A DNA stretch of 64,000 bases, taken from assembly GCA_009760855.2 (NCBI GenBank), contig WPIO01000008.1:757501-821500 (forward strand), written 5' to 3'. This stretch comes from Cristatella mucedo. Its lineage: Eukaryota > Bryozoa > Phylactolaemata > Cristatellidae. Below are positions 24,330 through 62,819 of this stretch, piece by piece. Numbering within the stretch: position 1 is the stretch's first letter; each line of letters starts with the position of its first letter. Below the pieces are notes generated by a model. That model was not told the DNA's origin. It was given only the letters and a program-made list of their open reading frames with translations, and searched no databases. The position numbers were made by a program, and so were the translations under genes.

Positions 24330-24772
24330 GGCTTAAAGGCTTAGAGGTTAATTCTTCATCGCACCACAGATTAAATAGATCGCAGACTGTGACGAATTCT
24401 CTAAACAGCTTTACACGACGGAGAAACTGGCTGGGAACAATTTCGCTGCTGTGCTTTACAGCTTAGAGGGCACTCGCAAGGGTGCAAATCTCTGAGCAGC
24501 TGAGGCTCTCATAAAGAGCTACGCCAAAATGGGACAAATAATGTCCCTCGTGATTCATATCCTGGACGCATATTTCGCAAGACTCCAAGGCAAAATGGCA
24601 GCTTACTCGGAGCAGCTAGGCGAGCGCTTTCGCTACGATATATTGGACTGTGAAAATTGTTATAGAGGACAGTATAACGACAGGACGATGGGTGACTGTG
24701 TTTGGGGGCTTCTTCGAGAAGGAAATTTGCTGCAGTGTAGCTGCAAATCTATGAAATTAGTTTATTTCTAGG
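24330..24772 (+). mobile_element. C-terminal fragment of a repetitive transposon-type ORF
   Basis: With two stops, the plus strand reads IAPQIK, then CDEFSKQLYTTEKLAGNNFA, then IMSLVIHILDAYFARL, GERFRYDIL, GQYNDRTMGDCVWGLLRE and a final F before TAG. This resembles a repetitive protein common in insect and cnidarian genomes (FDGPQIR, GERFHQDI, MMGDYCW motifs). I do not know its element class. The copy is decayed. Confidence 0.5.
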
Positions 24773-24839
24773 ATCGCGCGCTCTGCTGGCCGAACACCGA
24801 GCCCGCTAAATTGAAGCTCGTCTTTGTAAGCTAATACTT

Positions 24840-25385
24840 CCGCAGCGCAGCCTCTCCCATTCAAGCAACGCATCGACTTCAAGGCTCTGTCACTCCCTTT
24901 CAGGTCCCTTCCTTATTTGGTTCCAGCCTACCTACCCGATCTACTCCCCCACCATGTAAGCATAGCATCATCCCTTTTTCTGAGTCTATGAGTTTACCTA
25001 TACCTCACAAGAACCTCAAACCATTTGGAGACGGTGCCTTTAGTTTGTATGCTATAAAAGCCGGAACTCACTTCCGACTTGATTCACGACATCCCCTGAC
25101 TCGACTAAATTTAAAAAGAAGCTGAAACGCATGATAACGTTTAGTGGGTCCATGAGATTTGCCGTTCGTTTTTTTGCACGCTGACACTGTGCAGGCTGCC
25201 ACTAACCATATTTGCATGTTGAATCGGTACAAGTCACTCCTAACCACGTTATGCTTATTGTCATTGAGCATGCTACGGCTAATCTTTAGAATATGCCTGA
25301 TATGCAGCAAATTTAAAGTGCCTAGAAAGAGATTAAGTTCTCTGAGGACGCTATAACAAATGTATTATTATTATTTTTATCATTA
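24840..25385 (+). mobile_element. LINE-A 3' fragment
   Basis: From KQRIDFKAL through PSGDGAF-like decay to the 3' UTR and the tail hairpin (gtgcctagaaagagattaag, ttctctgaggacgct), ending in ATT repeats. Confidence 0.75.
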
Positions 25386-25419
25386 TTGTAGTTCGATTAA
25401 ATGCTGGCCGGTACCGCTC

Positions 25420-25735
25420 CTCTGCTAAAACCGCTGCAATTGGGAGCATCATCGAGAGGGGCCAGTGAAATCTGCGATCCGCCTGTGTTGTGGCGTGGAC
25501 ACAGGCCGGTAACCCACTGGTGAACATGTGGTGGTGGATTCACCATCAGGGTCGATAGATGCACAGCTGCGGTCCGCCTCGGATGAATCATCGGGGTCAG
25601 CCAGGGCGCAGCCACGCGAGAGGAGAGTCGAGTGGGAGAAGGGAAGGGAGCTGTGCGTCCCTCGGCTCCGTGCAATAAACGGTTGGTGTTGATCATCGGC
25701 TGGCTCTCTGCGCGCATGAACAGAACAACAATTTT
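25420..25735 (+). mobile_element. Solo LTR-like fragment
   Basis: Resembles the reverse complement of 29043-29350. Shared are ggctccgtg, then AATAAAC followed by gttggtgttg, atcggctgg and tctctg. A polyadenylation signal just before a short conserved end is typical of an LTR R-U5 region. No internal retroelement genes are nearby. Confidence 0.55.
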
Positions 25736-25905
25736 TATCCTTGATCGTTGTGAAAGTTTAGCGAAGTTCGGAACGCGAAGGACAGGCCCGCATCGCTCCG
25801 TCCACTGCCAAGAATTGCGTTTGCTCGCGTTTCTCCATTTTCAGAGCTCTCCCTGCTAAAGATCTTATGCATTGACGCCGACTTGATACGGGAGCTGCAC
25901 CTACC

Positions 25906-52400
<26,495 letters not shown>

Positions 52401-53430
52401 TGTGGAAGCTAAAGCGGAAGAGGCTTCGCTGGTGGTGACTAGTAGACGTTGCTAAATCGGCAGCAAAGTCGGCACACCTCCGCTCACTTTCGATTTACTT
52501 TCACTTTCACACACCTCCGCTCACTTTCGATTACGCGAACGGTTAGCCTAACCGTATTGGCGAGAGGTCGCAGCTGCCATATCCAAAATGCAATTGCGAG
52601 ACCATATCCGCGGCAGGAAGCGAATCGCTCCACGCGACGCTGGCCGAGGGTTTCGGGCTAATAGCTCGGTTCGAGGTAGGTCGTGAGCGCCGCGTGACCG
52701 GACCGACACGGCGCGGCGGTTTATCGTCAGCTGGTGAAAGCCGAGCAGTAGCAAGACGTCGCGCCGGCTGCTCCGACCTTGAAGCCGTCGTCTGTTGTCT
52801 GCCCGCTCTTGAATTCTGAGGGCCGGAAGTCGCTAGGCGTGTGCAGCTCACCCAGCGAGAGGATACTCGACGGCAACTCAAGACCAGGCGACGCCGTCAC
52901 CGCGAAGCGAGATGGCTCTGCACGGCGGCCACCCGGCTTACTGTCCTCACATCCTGGCACTAGCGGCCACGATTAATCCAGGGCGTCCGGGAGCAGCCCG
53001 GCACCTTCGAGGGCACCTTCTAATCAAGCGCTAATGCGTGCTGTACTTTGAGTTAATTGCGATCACTACTCGGCTGATACATTGTCTGTTACGTGTATGC
53101 AACTGGCTAGAAGAGATAAAGTTCTCTCTCAAGGAGCTATACAAACGCATTATTACCGCTTTTTGTCAGCTTTCCATGTCGCTATAGGTCTCAGAATAGC
53201 AGCCGACTTGTGCAAATACGAGCAACAGAAATGGACACGTCACGTTTTCTCCGAGAATCGACAAGTCACTGGGGGCCAAATGGCGGTGATTATGCCATAT
53301 GACAGCGATTGAGACATTTAGCGGTTCGTGAATGATAGCGCTTAGGAAACAAAAGTCGCAGCATTAGATAGCAGATTTTTAATATTCCATTATATTTGGT
53401 AAGATTGGACACACGATAGCTGTAGGGATA
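52401..53430. other. GRDP 3' flank
   Basis: Presumed 3' UTR followed by GC-rich sequence. No clear AATAAA just after the stop. A LINE-A/SINE tail relic lies at 53088-53155 (ctagaagagataaagttctc, caaggagctatacaaacg). Open frames here lack similarity. Confidence 0.4.
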
Positions 53431-53464
<34 letters not shown>

Positions 53465-54300
53465 TAATAATAATAATAGTAATAATGTTAATAATTAGAT
53501 TGATATATTTGTATAGCCCTCAAACAACTTAATCTCTTTCTATGCCATTTACATATTCACGATCAAATGCTTAGTGGTAGCATGCAAAATGTCAACAAGC
53601 ATAACATGGTTATAGGTGACATGCCAACTGTCAATACGTAAAATAAGGTTAATATAGTGGTAGCATACACAGTATCAGCATGCACCAGCAAACAAAGGAC
53701 GAATCAGAAGGACCCACTGAATGCTGTTATAAATAAGTTCGTTTAAGCTTCCTTTTAAACGTCAAGTCAGGGGGCGTCATGACGTCAGTCAGGAGTGGGC
53801 TACAGGCTTTGGGGGCATACGATGTAAAGGCAGGGTCTCCAAAGAATTTGAATTTCTTCCCAGGAATAGCTATATTATTTGAGTCAGAAAACCGGGTCGT
53901 ACGATGCCTGGTGGGGTATTAGTTCTAATAAGTAGGCTTCAGCTATAGAACGCTGGGACCTAAAAGTGAGTGACATAACCTTGAAGTCAATGCTCTGGTT
54001 GATTAAGAGCCAGTGCCGATCGGCGAGAGGTCGGTGAGAGGCTTTGATGGCATATGTACTAGAGGCACGGTTTCCAAAGGATTTAAGTACCTAAAAGGCG
54101 TAGCTATACGATTTGATTCAGAAAATCAGGTGGTACTATGCTTAGCCAGGTGGGGAAGTAGATCCGATAGGTAGGCTGGAGCCAAAAATGAAGGGACCTA
54201 AAAGTGAGCGACAAAAACTTGAAGTCGATGCATGGCTTGACTGGGAGTCAGTGCAGGTCGGCGAGAACTGGTGTGATGTGGCAACTGCAATGATCGCGAC
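53430..54300 (-). mobile_element. LINE-A 3' half, decayed
   Basis: Starts with an AT/AATAAT tail and the inverted tail hairpin (cctcaaacaacttaatctct), then 3' UTR repeats and C-terminal coding remains. The segment ggtcggcgagaggtcggtga marks an internal partial duplication around 53800-54130. Confidence 0.75.
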
Positions 54301-54639
54301 AGTACTCTACTACGGTTAGCATGCCTTCCTGACTCAAGGCAGAAGCTACGGCACCTAAGCCTCGTTTCGAGGCGCTAGCTCCACCGCTATTCGTCGCCCG
54401 TGTCTGCAAGGACTAAAACCGTCAAGTCAGTGGGCTGTGTTGTTTGTGCCAGCTAACCTCGGTGTAGATGCTGCTGCAGTGCGTTTCTAACAGAACCTTT
54501 GCTTTCTTAGCACAATGCCAGCCTGATTCAATTTTTGGGTGCATGAACTGCTCGTCGGAGAAAAACTCGTTCGTCCTGTGTTGCGTGTGCCTGCTATTGT
54601 AATTAGCACAGCAGCCTCGGCCACTAATGTATGCCCCAC

Positions 54640-54840
54640 CCGCAGCGGGTGGTTCTGTAATTGACTTTGTGCACCGCCCAGCCTTTGATGTAAGCACGTG
54701 GTCCATCACAGATGCACTCCTATATCTGTGGTGAGTTAGCCCCCCCCCTAGTTCGTATATATACCCGCTGAGGAAATAAAGATCGAGTCTCGTTAACCGC
54801 TCACGTTCGCCCGCTCGTGTCTCCGTGAGACTGCACAAGA
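54640..54840 (+). promoter_or_regulatory. LTR- or promoter-like segment
   Basis: A TATA-like gtatatataccc at about 54755 is followed within 20 nt by AATAAAG and gatcgagtctcgttaacc. This order suggests an LTR U3-R boundary. No second copy in the window. Confidence 0.3.
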
Positions 54841-54949
54841 ACAGCCGCCGCCGGAGACACTGTCACAAAACACCTGGAGCAGTGAGCCTGAGAGGAGTAC
54901 CAATGTGGTGAGGTAGCAAGAGCTTAAGCGCGGGCAGCGGAAGTTTAAG

Positions 54950-55480
54950 TCCCAGAGATTTGAGCACGTGTCCCCTTTGCTAAAAGAGCTAGGATGGTTG
55001 CCGGCTGAGCAACGGATGCAGAGCAAAGTTCTTACGCTGACCCACAAGGCCCGCCGCGGCTTGGCTCCTTCGTACCTAGCTGAACTGCTGCACCAGTTTC
55101 AGCCTCTTCGCGCCCTCAGATCCTGTATGGACAATGAATTAGCTGTTCCATTCCTCCGCCTAAAGACCGTTGGCAACAGAAGCTTTATCTCTGCAGGTCC
55201 TAGACTGTGGAACTCGCTTCCACAATTCTTACGAAACGACAACTACTCCCCTGCTGCCGACTACGACCCATCCTTTCCGACGGTCCTGAGCTGCTACTTC
55301 CATGCTACTCACTACCTCAACTGCTCTCCTGACTCTCCAATGCTTCCCACTTTCTGTTTGCTGCGTGAGACGAAGTCGGTTGGCTATCGAATGCGTACCG
55401 AAAGCCGCTTAGGCTGTGAGTGCGCTATACAAAACTCTCCTGCGTAACACGCACATGGTCTGCATGGCTTTGTGGAGTTA
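54950..55480 (+). mobile_element. LINE-B C-terminus, well preserved
   Basis: Open frame 54968-55447: LLKELGWLPAEQRMQSKVLT, LAPSYLAELLHQFQPLRALR, DNELAVPFLRLKTVGNRSFI, GPRLWNSLPQFLRND. Typical LINE RT C-terminal region. Its match to the minus copy at 48957-49382 is close. Confidence 0.82.
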
Positions 55481-55669
55481 CAGACGGAGATAAATTACAT
55501 TATAATCCTAGTTCTTCGGTCAGGTCTAGGTTCCGTATATTCGGGTACTCTGTCAATTTGGGTCATTCCCCACTGAAGACGTCGGTAGCATTAGTGCGGG
55601 GACGTATTTCCTTCGTTAGAGGGCTTTTTTGTTGAGAGCCTGCGAGGAGTATAAGGATAGAATACATCC

Positions 55670-56360
55670 CATGTTGACTTCTGCAACTCACTCTTGCTGG
55701 CCTACCGTCCTGTGCACTCACGCGCTTACAGCTGGTGCAAGACTCTGCAGCTACGCTCGTCTGTTGTGAGCGTCGTAGTTGCCACGTCACACCACTTCTC
55801 GCCGACCTGCACTGGCTACCAGTCAAGCAACGTATCGACTTCAGGGTTTTGTCGCTCACTTTTAGGTCACTTCATTCTTTGGCTCCAGCCTATCTCTCAG
55901 ATCTACTCCGCCACCAGGCCAAGCATCGTACCACCCGCTTTTCGGAATTCAACAGTTTTCCAATACCTCGTACAAACCTCAAATCCGTTGGAAATCGTGC
56001 ATATAGTTCGTATGCTCCCAAAGCCTGGAACTCACTCCGGACTTGCGTCACGATATACCCTGAATTGACCACATTTAAGAAAAATTAAAAACGCACCTAT
56101 TTATGACAGCATGTAGCGAGTTCCTGTGATTCATCCTTTATATGCTTAAGACTGCTGACACTGTAGCATGCTGCCACTAAGCACACTTGCATGCTGACCC
56201 TGTGCATGTCACCCCTAACCATGTTATTCATGTTGCTTATTAAACATGATACCATTCACCACTCTAGTGCGTTTCCTTTGCAGCAAATTTAAAGAGCCTA
56301 AAAAGAGATTGAGTTATCTGAGGGTACTTTATCAAGTGTATTATTATTAATAATATTATT
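55670..56360 (+). mobile_element. LINE-A 3' half
   Basis: Frame 55735-56088 (CCERRSCHVTPLLADLHWLP, AYLSDLLRHQAKHRTTRFSE, YAPKAWNSL), then 3' UTR with the 38-bp dimer and a tail ending in TTATTATTAAT. Confidence 0.82.
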
Positions 56361-56784
56361 AATAAATAACTGAATTATTCACACAGCGATACTGTGCAGT
56401 TACGAATAAAGTTCAGTACAATTCCTTATTTTTATGTGTATCTTCTTTCCCGTAGTAACGGTAAGTAGATTGGCGCTAGAAACGCTCTTTCGCGTGGCCA
56501 CCTCTTATTGCATGAAGACACGCAACGAATCACTTTCGACAGAAATCTATGCAGCTTGGTAAGGATTAGGTTACGCCTCCTCCGCCCAGCCTTTGTCTTT
56601 ACACTTTGATCCCTTGGAGTCTTCCATTCCGTCAAAGTCATTCAACTCCGACACTGCATACAATACTAATTGACATTTGTGCTACAATGGCAGCAAGCTT
56701 GCTAACGTAAGATGTCTATAAAATCAATATCAGAGCTGTGGAAAAACTGAAAACTAAAACAAAAAACTTGCATGCCTTATCTTT
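56361..56784. other. No recognisable feature
   Basis: Unassigned AT-moderate sequence between LINE copies. Confidence 0.4.
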
Positions 56785-57780
56785 AAAATGAAATCAGCTA
56801 ATATCTCCTGTATAGCGCCTCTCCTGTATAACGCCATCTGGGTGTCCTTTAAAAATAATGTTTTTTATTACCACAGCAGCACCATCATTCAGTCTGCCGA
56901 CTTTCACCAATGTAGCATCTCAAAAATCGGGACCCTCTTAGATAAGCGTTACATAGCAAAGTTGGACTAATCATTCGTGGCATTCCATCGAGACCTCTCT
57001 AGCTCAGCAAGATCTACCAGCTGTAGAATAACTCTGCAGCTACACTTGCACATAGAAAACTCCAATGCCACGTTACTAATTCTCACCGATCTATGGTGTT
57101 ACCTATCAAGCAGAGTACGAACTCCTAGGTTCCCGCACATTGGTTTGTTCTTGCAGATATTACTTTTATTCTATTGGTATCGCTTACCTATTCGGTCATT
57201 GGGTTGTGTCTTTGCCCAAATCCTCCACACCAGCTATCTTTTGACCGATACTTGGTTAGCCTGGATTAGATTAGGAGATCCTAGCAAACGATCACCCAGT
57301 TTTCGCTCAGTGCTTATCATTAGAAGTTCTTAAAAAGATTGTCGTTTAGCCGCTTGTTGCCCTAGCCCACGAGAAAATAAACAATTTCCAAACAATTGTA
57401 GTCGGGATTCAAACGACATCGTTTCTCTGAAACTTTCTTCTCCGTTGTAACCAATGACATCCTACGCAGCAAAGACGATGACAATGTCACCGCCCTAGCG
57501 CTGCAGGGTTTATCAGCTGCCTTTGACACTGTTAATCGAACCATCCTACTTGAACAATTGTGGTTAGCGATCGGTCTGTAAGACGAGGCAGTGGTGTGGT
57601 TTAAATAATACTTTTCCGATTGTGTTCAATTCGTGGTGTGAGATGGTCATGTTTTATTCACCAGGATGGTCACCTGTGGAGTCCCACAAGGGTCCGGCCT
57701 TGGTCCTTTGCCGTTCTCTATGCGTACTCAACGTTTCGGAAAAGCAATTCGGGCACGTGGAATAGGCTATGTACGTAACA
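56785..57780 (+). mobile_element. LINE-C fragments (third non-LTR family)
   Basis: First a C-terminal piece (YNAIWVSFKNNVFYYHSST, IIQSADFHQCSISKIGTLLD), then from about 57365 an RT palm piece (VTNDILRSKDDDNVTALALQ, LSAAFDTVNRTILLEQL, VTCGVPQGSGLGPLPFSM). The order is opposite to a normal element, so it is rearranged or two copies. Several stops. Confidence 0.65.
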
Positions 57781-57899
57781 GGCTATGCCATCCCATGTGT
57801 GTAGCCAAACTAAAAGACTATGTTCTTCTGATAGGTTGAGCTGTTGTGCGACCGTCACCGAGTACTCGGAATGTAGGTGTCGCCTTTGAAATCTGCCTC

Positions 57900-59450
57900 A
57901 ACTTTGAAGACCTGAATCTTTGCTCAGTGTGCAACAAACCCCTATTAGCAGCTAACCTTCCTTCTGAAAAAGGCCTCGACCTGCTCGCCTTGACCGATAC
58001 CTGAGTGTAATCGGTTAACTTCGCGGCCATTAGCGACGCAATCCCGACAGGCTTCTTCTTCTTTCACACCCTTGGATCAATCGAACCTGGTGGTGTAGTC
58101 GCCATCAACACGCGTTTATCATTTAATTTAAATCTGTTTGCAGTCTGTTCGAAGCAGTCTTTCCAATCTATTGTTTTGAATTCGCCCGACAGAAAACTAC
58201 TAATGGTGGCAGTATCGCATCGCCCACCCCAAGGTACCAAGTCCTTCTTTATCCAAGACTTCTCCGATCTCATTTCGTATCTGCGTGCAAGAAATCGGTC
58301 TGGCCTCGTTATGGATCATTTCAACATTCATTCTGATAACTTATCTGACGCCTTCAGCACCGAATCGCATGCATGAATGACTGACTCGTCGTCTGCATGT
58401 GCGTGGTATTTATGTGCATGGTTTATGTGCACGGCCCTGCTCACATCAAGGGTCACACACTTGACCACATTTTCTCCTACAACTGCACGCTCCCATCACC
58501 AATTATTACCAAAATCTGCTTCTCTGACCACATGCAGATCTCATTCAGTCTGCAGTGAGTGCCTTCCTCCGAATCTAAAATTACCAGGGAACTGTGAAAC
58601 CTCAAGACCCTTGACAACGATGCTGCCAGTGCAAGAATATCTGCTTCGCGTCTACTTCTCAATCCCCCGTTCGACCTGTCATAATAGAATAACATAGTTT
58701 ATTTGTATAGCGCCCCAAAATAACTTAATCTCCATTCAGGCGCTCTGCATGTGCCTCAGGGGTTGAGCCCACGACCTCAGACAGACCTTGGTCATCATTT
58801 GTAGATTGCTGCAGCACAACACTAGCTGACATGCTCAACGAGCTTGCACCTCTGAGTAAGTGCAATAAGTGCCTCACACAGATGGTCTATGAATTACCGC
58901 AGACATTAAACTAGCTAGGTCTATAAAGAGCAAGTTTGCTAAAGCTTACAAAAGATCATGACTGACTGTCCATCGACAGGCATACGAGGTCTACTGTAGA
59001 TGGCACCAATCAATCATTTGCATGCTGACCCTGTGCATGTCACCCTTAACCATGTTATTCATATTGCTTGTTTGTTAAGCATGATTTTACTCACCTTTCA
59101 ATTGCATTTCCTTTTGCAGCAAATGTAAAGCGCCTAGAGAGAGATTGAGTTCTCTGATGGTGCTTTATCAAGGGCATTATTATTAATATTATTATTATTA
59201 TAATCACAGTAAAGGACAAGTCTAGCTTCTATAAAGAAAACATTGTTGAATCAAAGATGCACAATCCTAAAAAGCTTACCCCTACGATCAACCATCTCTT
59301 TGACCACTCTCATGGTATCTTCCTATCTGGTGATCCCTGTGATTATCCAGCTGATCGCTTCACTGGCTTCTTTTTCAGCAAGACAGACAAGGTCAGGGTC
59401 ACTAAGGTAGCACCCGCCCCCTTGGAAATTTGTCCCTCAATTACATATAA
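57900..59450 (+). mobile_element. LINE-A endonuclease-linker copy with nested insertions
   Basis: Decayed APE-type endonuclease: CNKPLLAANLPSEKGLDLLA, EPGGVVAIN, LNSPDRKLLMVAVSHRPP, HFNIHSDN; then a linker (TVHRQAYEVYC). SINE1 sits at 58683-58795. A short LINE-A 3' end with its own tail sits at about 58995-59210, flanked by AATCA on both sides. The host frame resumes as SSFYKENIVESKMHNPKKLT, TINHLFDHS, up to CPSIT at 59445. Confidence 0.75.
58683..58795 (-). mobile_element. SINE1 nested in LINE-A
   Basis: Reads tatagcgccccaaaataact, ccattcaggcgc, then gttgagcccacgacctcag and ccttggtcat. TCAT on both sides may be a short target duplication. Confidence 0.75.
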
Positions 59451-59925
59451 TAATAATAATAATAATGCGCTTGATAAAGCGGCCTCAGAGAACTCAAGCT
59501 CTTTCTGGGCGCTTTACACTTGCTGCAAAAGGAAACAGGATTGAATGGTGAGTAATATCATGCTTGATAAAAAACATGAATAACATAGTTAGGGGTGACA
59601 TGCACAGGGTCAGCATGCAAATGTGGTTAGTGGCAGCATGCACAGTGTCAGCATGCATAAGCACATGAAGGACGAATCAAAAGAACCCACTAAATGCTGT
59701 CCCAAATAGGTGTTTTTAAGTTCTTTTTAAATGTAGTCAAGTCAGGGGATGCTCTGACGCAAGTCGGGAGGGAGTTCCAGGCTTTGGGAGCATACGAACT
59801 AAATGCACGGTCTCCAAAGGATTTGAGATTTGTACGAGGTATTGTAAACTGTTGAATTCCGAAAAGCGGGTGGTACAATGCTTGGCCTGGTGGGGGAGTA
59901 GATCTGAGAGAGAGCGCCGCTGGAC
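59448..59925 (-). mobile_element. LINE-A 3' end inserted into the endonuclease-linker copy
   Basis: Starts with an ATAATAATAAT tail and inverted hairpin (gcgcttgataaagcggcctc, tctttctgggcgc). 3' UTR repeats and a C-terminal frame (PRTNLKSFGDRAFSSYAPKA) follow to about 59925. Confidence 0.82.
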
Positions 59926-60569
59926 AGCTCTGCTGCATAGCGACGCCACCGCACGCCATGCCGCGTCGGCGGCACGGCCGCGCGTCCTCACAATTCGCGC
60001 CGGAAGGTGCCGCGGCAGCGACCGCACTTTTAGCGCTGCGCTCGCCCGGGGCGCTCGCCTGGCGGCCGGTAGTTAGGTGACCGCCAGGCGGCGCTGCGTG
60101 TCTCTCGTGGATGCCGCACGAATAGCGATTCGCCGCGGTGCAGGTTTTCCCCGCGTATGCTTCTGGTTTTCCCTCGCCGCTTGGGTCCCGCGAGCTTTCT
60201 ACCCGCGCTCTTTCGTCTCACGTTCTTTTGTCCCGCGCTCTTTTGTCCCGCGAACGCCCATTTGTTCTGAGTGTTTTCGTCAAATTACCGTGTCGCTTCG
60301 GTCGGTCAGCTGCCGCCAACCTGCCACGGTGCCAGCCAGCGGCTTCCGGGCTGCTGTTCCGCTTTTGAGAATTGGTTTCCCGGGGTAACTCGGCTGGTAA
60401 ATTGCTAATCAGGGTTCGCTCTAAGGTTTTCTGGTAAGTCTCACCTCTCTACAGGGCATGCGGCCGGCTGCGTTTATTATGGCGGACGGGGTTTCTCAGC
60501 AATTGCAAGTTATTACCCACCCACTAAAGAATACGCATTACATCTCTTCATGATTGTATGCATTTATGT
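59926..60569. other. GC-rich, CpG-dense block
   Basis: Abrupt change of composition at the LINE boundary: many CGs until about 60410, plus tandem tttt(c/g)tcccgcgctc units at 60205-60250. No recognised protein on either strand. It could be a CpG island or an unknown repeat. Confidence 0.4.
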
Positions 60570-61065
60570 ATGTCTCTCCGTCTGTAACTCCACAAAGCCA
60601 TAGACTATCTGAGTGTTACGCAAGAGAGTTTTGTCTAGTCCACTCAAGGCCTTAGCGGCTTTTGGTACGCATTCGGTAGCCAGCAGGCTTCATCTCACGC
60701 AACAAAGACAAACTGAGGAGCATGGCTGAGTCCGGAGAACGAGTGAGGTAGTGAGTAGCGTGGAAGTGGCAGCTCAGGAAGGCTGCAAATGTTGCGTCAC
60801 ACTCGGCAGCAGTAGATTAGTTGTTACGTAAGAATGATGTGAGTTCCATAACCTAGGAACTGCAGAGCAAAACCTTCTTTCGCCAATGACCTTTAATCGG
60901 AGGAGGAATGGAGCAGCCAATATACGGTCCACGCAAGGACCTGAGAACACGAGGAGTCTGAAATTCGTGCAGCAGTCTGCTTCCAGGCGCGAAGGAGCCA
61001 AGCCGTCGCGTCACGTCACATCCTGGACCTCTTGCCGCTCGGAGGCAATGCGATGATGGGTTCAA
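60570..61065 (-). mobile_element. LINE-B C-terminal fragment
   Basis: Minus-strand remains of the LINE-B C-terminus (AAPFLLRLKVIGERRFCSAV, PRLWNS), matching 55000-55480 with frameshifts. Confidence 0.7.
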
Positions 61066-61647
61066 TACTCAATAGTGGCCTGCTCTTTGATTAGCTGATA
61101 TACAATCTCTTGCGATCGAACCCTACCGGGCACTCTTTATTAGCTTGTTGCGGCGCGAACCGGAAGCGACTTCTTGCTGCACCAGCTGCACCAGTACGAC
61201 ATTCGTTCACTGAACAGTCTGCAGTGATCGTGGAACTGTTAACGGCTATTCGGTTGGCGGCATTTCGCCTGCTCCAAAAATTTCACACGCTAAGCATTAA
61301 ACCACTGCCTACAACACTGTGGCCGACTCGGCTCAAAGAAAGTAGTTGCAGGGCGAAATTTGGGTCCACGTCGCACAGCACGTGACCACGATTATTTTAG
61401 AAAAGCAGCCAGTTCTGAGCAGGATACGGATCTGCAAATGCAGCTATTGCAAGCAGCTGCCGAGGCTGCTGCTCGAGTGTTTTCGAAAACGACCAAACGG
61501 GCGATCTCTAAATGTATTTTGAGGCGCCAATTTTAACCCTACTGCACTGACTACTAATCGTCGATGCTAATCTAATCAACCAATCAGCCTTAGCGTACCG
61601 AAGCATCGAAATTGAGGACCCTTATCTGCTGCGGAAATACAGCAGAC
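61066..61647. other. No recognisable feature
   Basis: Short plus-strand frames (61110-61385) without similarity. Confidence 0.35.
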
Positions 61648-61775
61648 TATAATAATAATAATAATAATAATACACTTGCTAAAGCGCCCTCAGAGAACTC
61701 AATCTCTTGCTAGGCGCTTTACATTTGCTGCAAAGGAAACACGATAGAACGGTGAGTAGTAGAATGCGTAGCACC
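61648..61775 (-). mobile_element. LINE-A 3' tail
   Basis: (TAA)n tail, then acacttgctaaagcgccctc, tctcttgctaggcgc and tttgctgcaaaggaaacacg. Confidence 0.8.
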
Positions 61776-62689
61776 GTACAAAGGTTAAAAGCTCCGGGTT
61801 TACCGTCCTTTCTTCTTCATAGCAAAATATTAAAAATTTTATTAATTAATTTATTTAGAAAAATATTAAAACATTTACTTGTTATTCTTCAAAACCAGAT
61901 GCTAGTTTTTTGTGCGTACGCCTACATGTGCTTACGTCCACTTGTAATGGACGTGTGAGTAACCTGAAAATGTTGGAGGCGCCTAAAGAAAGAAAGCATC
62001 CACTGATGTGTAGAGATACTGAGAAATAGATAGAAACACTGGGAAATTGAGGTTAAAATATGGGGGAGAAAGATGGAGGAGAAAGATGGAGGAGAAAGAT
62101 TGGAATGAAAGCGGAGAATATATGGGACGATGGGATGGACAGGTGAAGTTGCCGCCGAGTACCACGTTGCAAACTTCGGTACTTCTGTGCAGCTTACCAA
62201 ATGCTACGACATTTTTCGATCCCCAGGTAAGCGAGCATACGGATTCCTGCGGATTTTTTAGACAGCGCTACCTAAGCTTGCACTATTAGTGCATCGGTAA
62301 ACTGACGTTCAATTTGATGAGGTCCAAAGTCACACCTTTGCCCTGAAGATATTATTGCTATCCTCTCTAACGATTATTCTAAGGTTGAATTATTCTTTTT
62401 AGCAGTACCCTTGCCACTGTGCATAGTGGATGACCAGTTTATTCTATGTGATACATGCCGATTTGTTATTTGCCACTAACTTTTAAAATCTGGACCCCAT
62501 CCAGTTTACTTACAAAAATTCTGACAGGTAGAATAAAAATTTGTTCGAATGCTACAGCACCGACTAAAAATTATGGCGATGTCACATGGTTCGTCTATCT
62601 GATTCACTTAATCAGATTCAGATTAAGCAGATTCGCGATAACTGGATTATCAGCATTCTACGTATTTCACAGTATGAGTATGAGAGTAT
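61776..62689. other. No recognisable feature
   Basis: AT-rich; a 13-bp gagaaagatggag tandem near 62063-62100. No exon or element recognised. Confidence 0.4.
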
Positions 62690-62819
62690 AATTCATTTAT
62701 ATAGCACCCCAAGAGAACTTAATCTCTATTCAGGCGCTTCACATATGCCTCGGGGCTCGAGCCCACGACCTCAGTCAGACCTTGGTCGGGGTGAGCACCT
62801 TAATCGCTAGACCAAACCA
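62690..62819 (-). mobile_element. SINE1, best full-length copy
   Basis: Minus strand: TGGTTTGGTCTAGCGATTAA, GGTGCTC, then GAGGTCGTGGGCTCGAGCC, then AAGCGCCTGAATAGAGATTA, AGTTCTCTTGGGGTGCTATA. The head is tRNA-like and the tail is LINE-A-like. Confidence 0.85.

Noticed and set aside
24290-24480. Minus-strand coding frame (about 75 codons, contains LFREFVTVCDLFNLW)
   Set aside because: The plus strand better matches a known repetitive protein with conserved motif order, so the minus frame is probably its antisense shadow.
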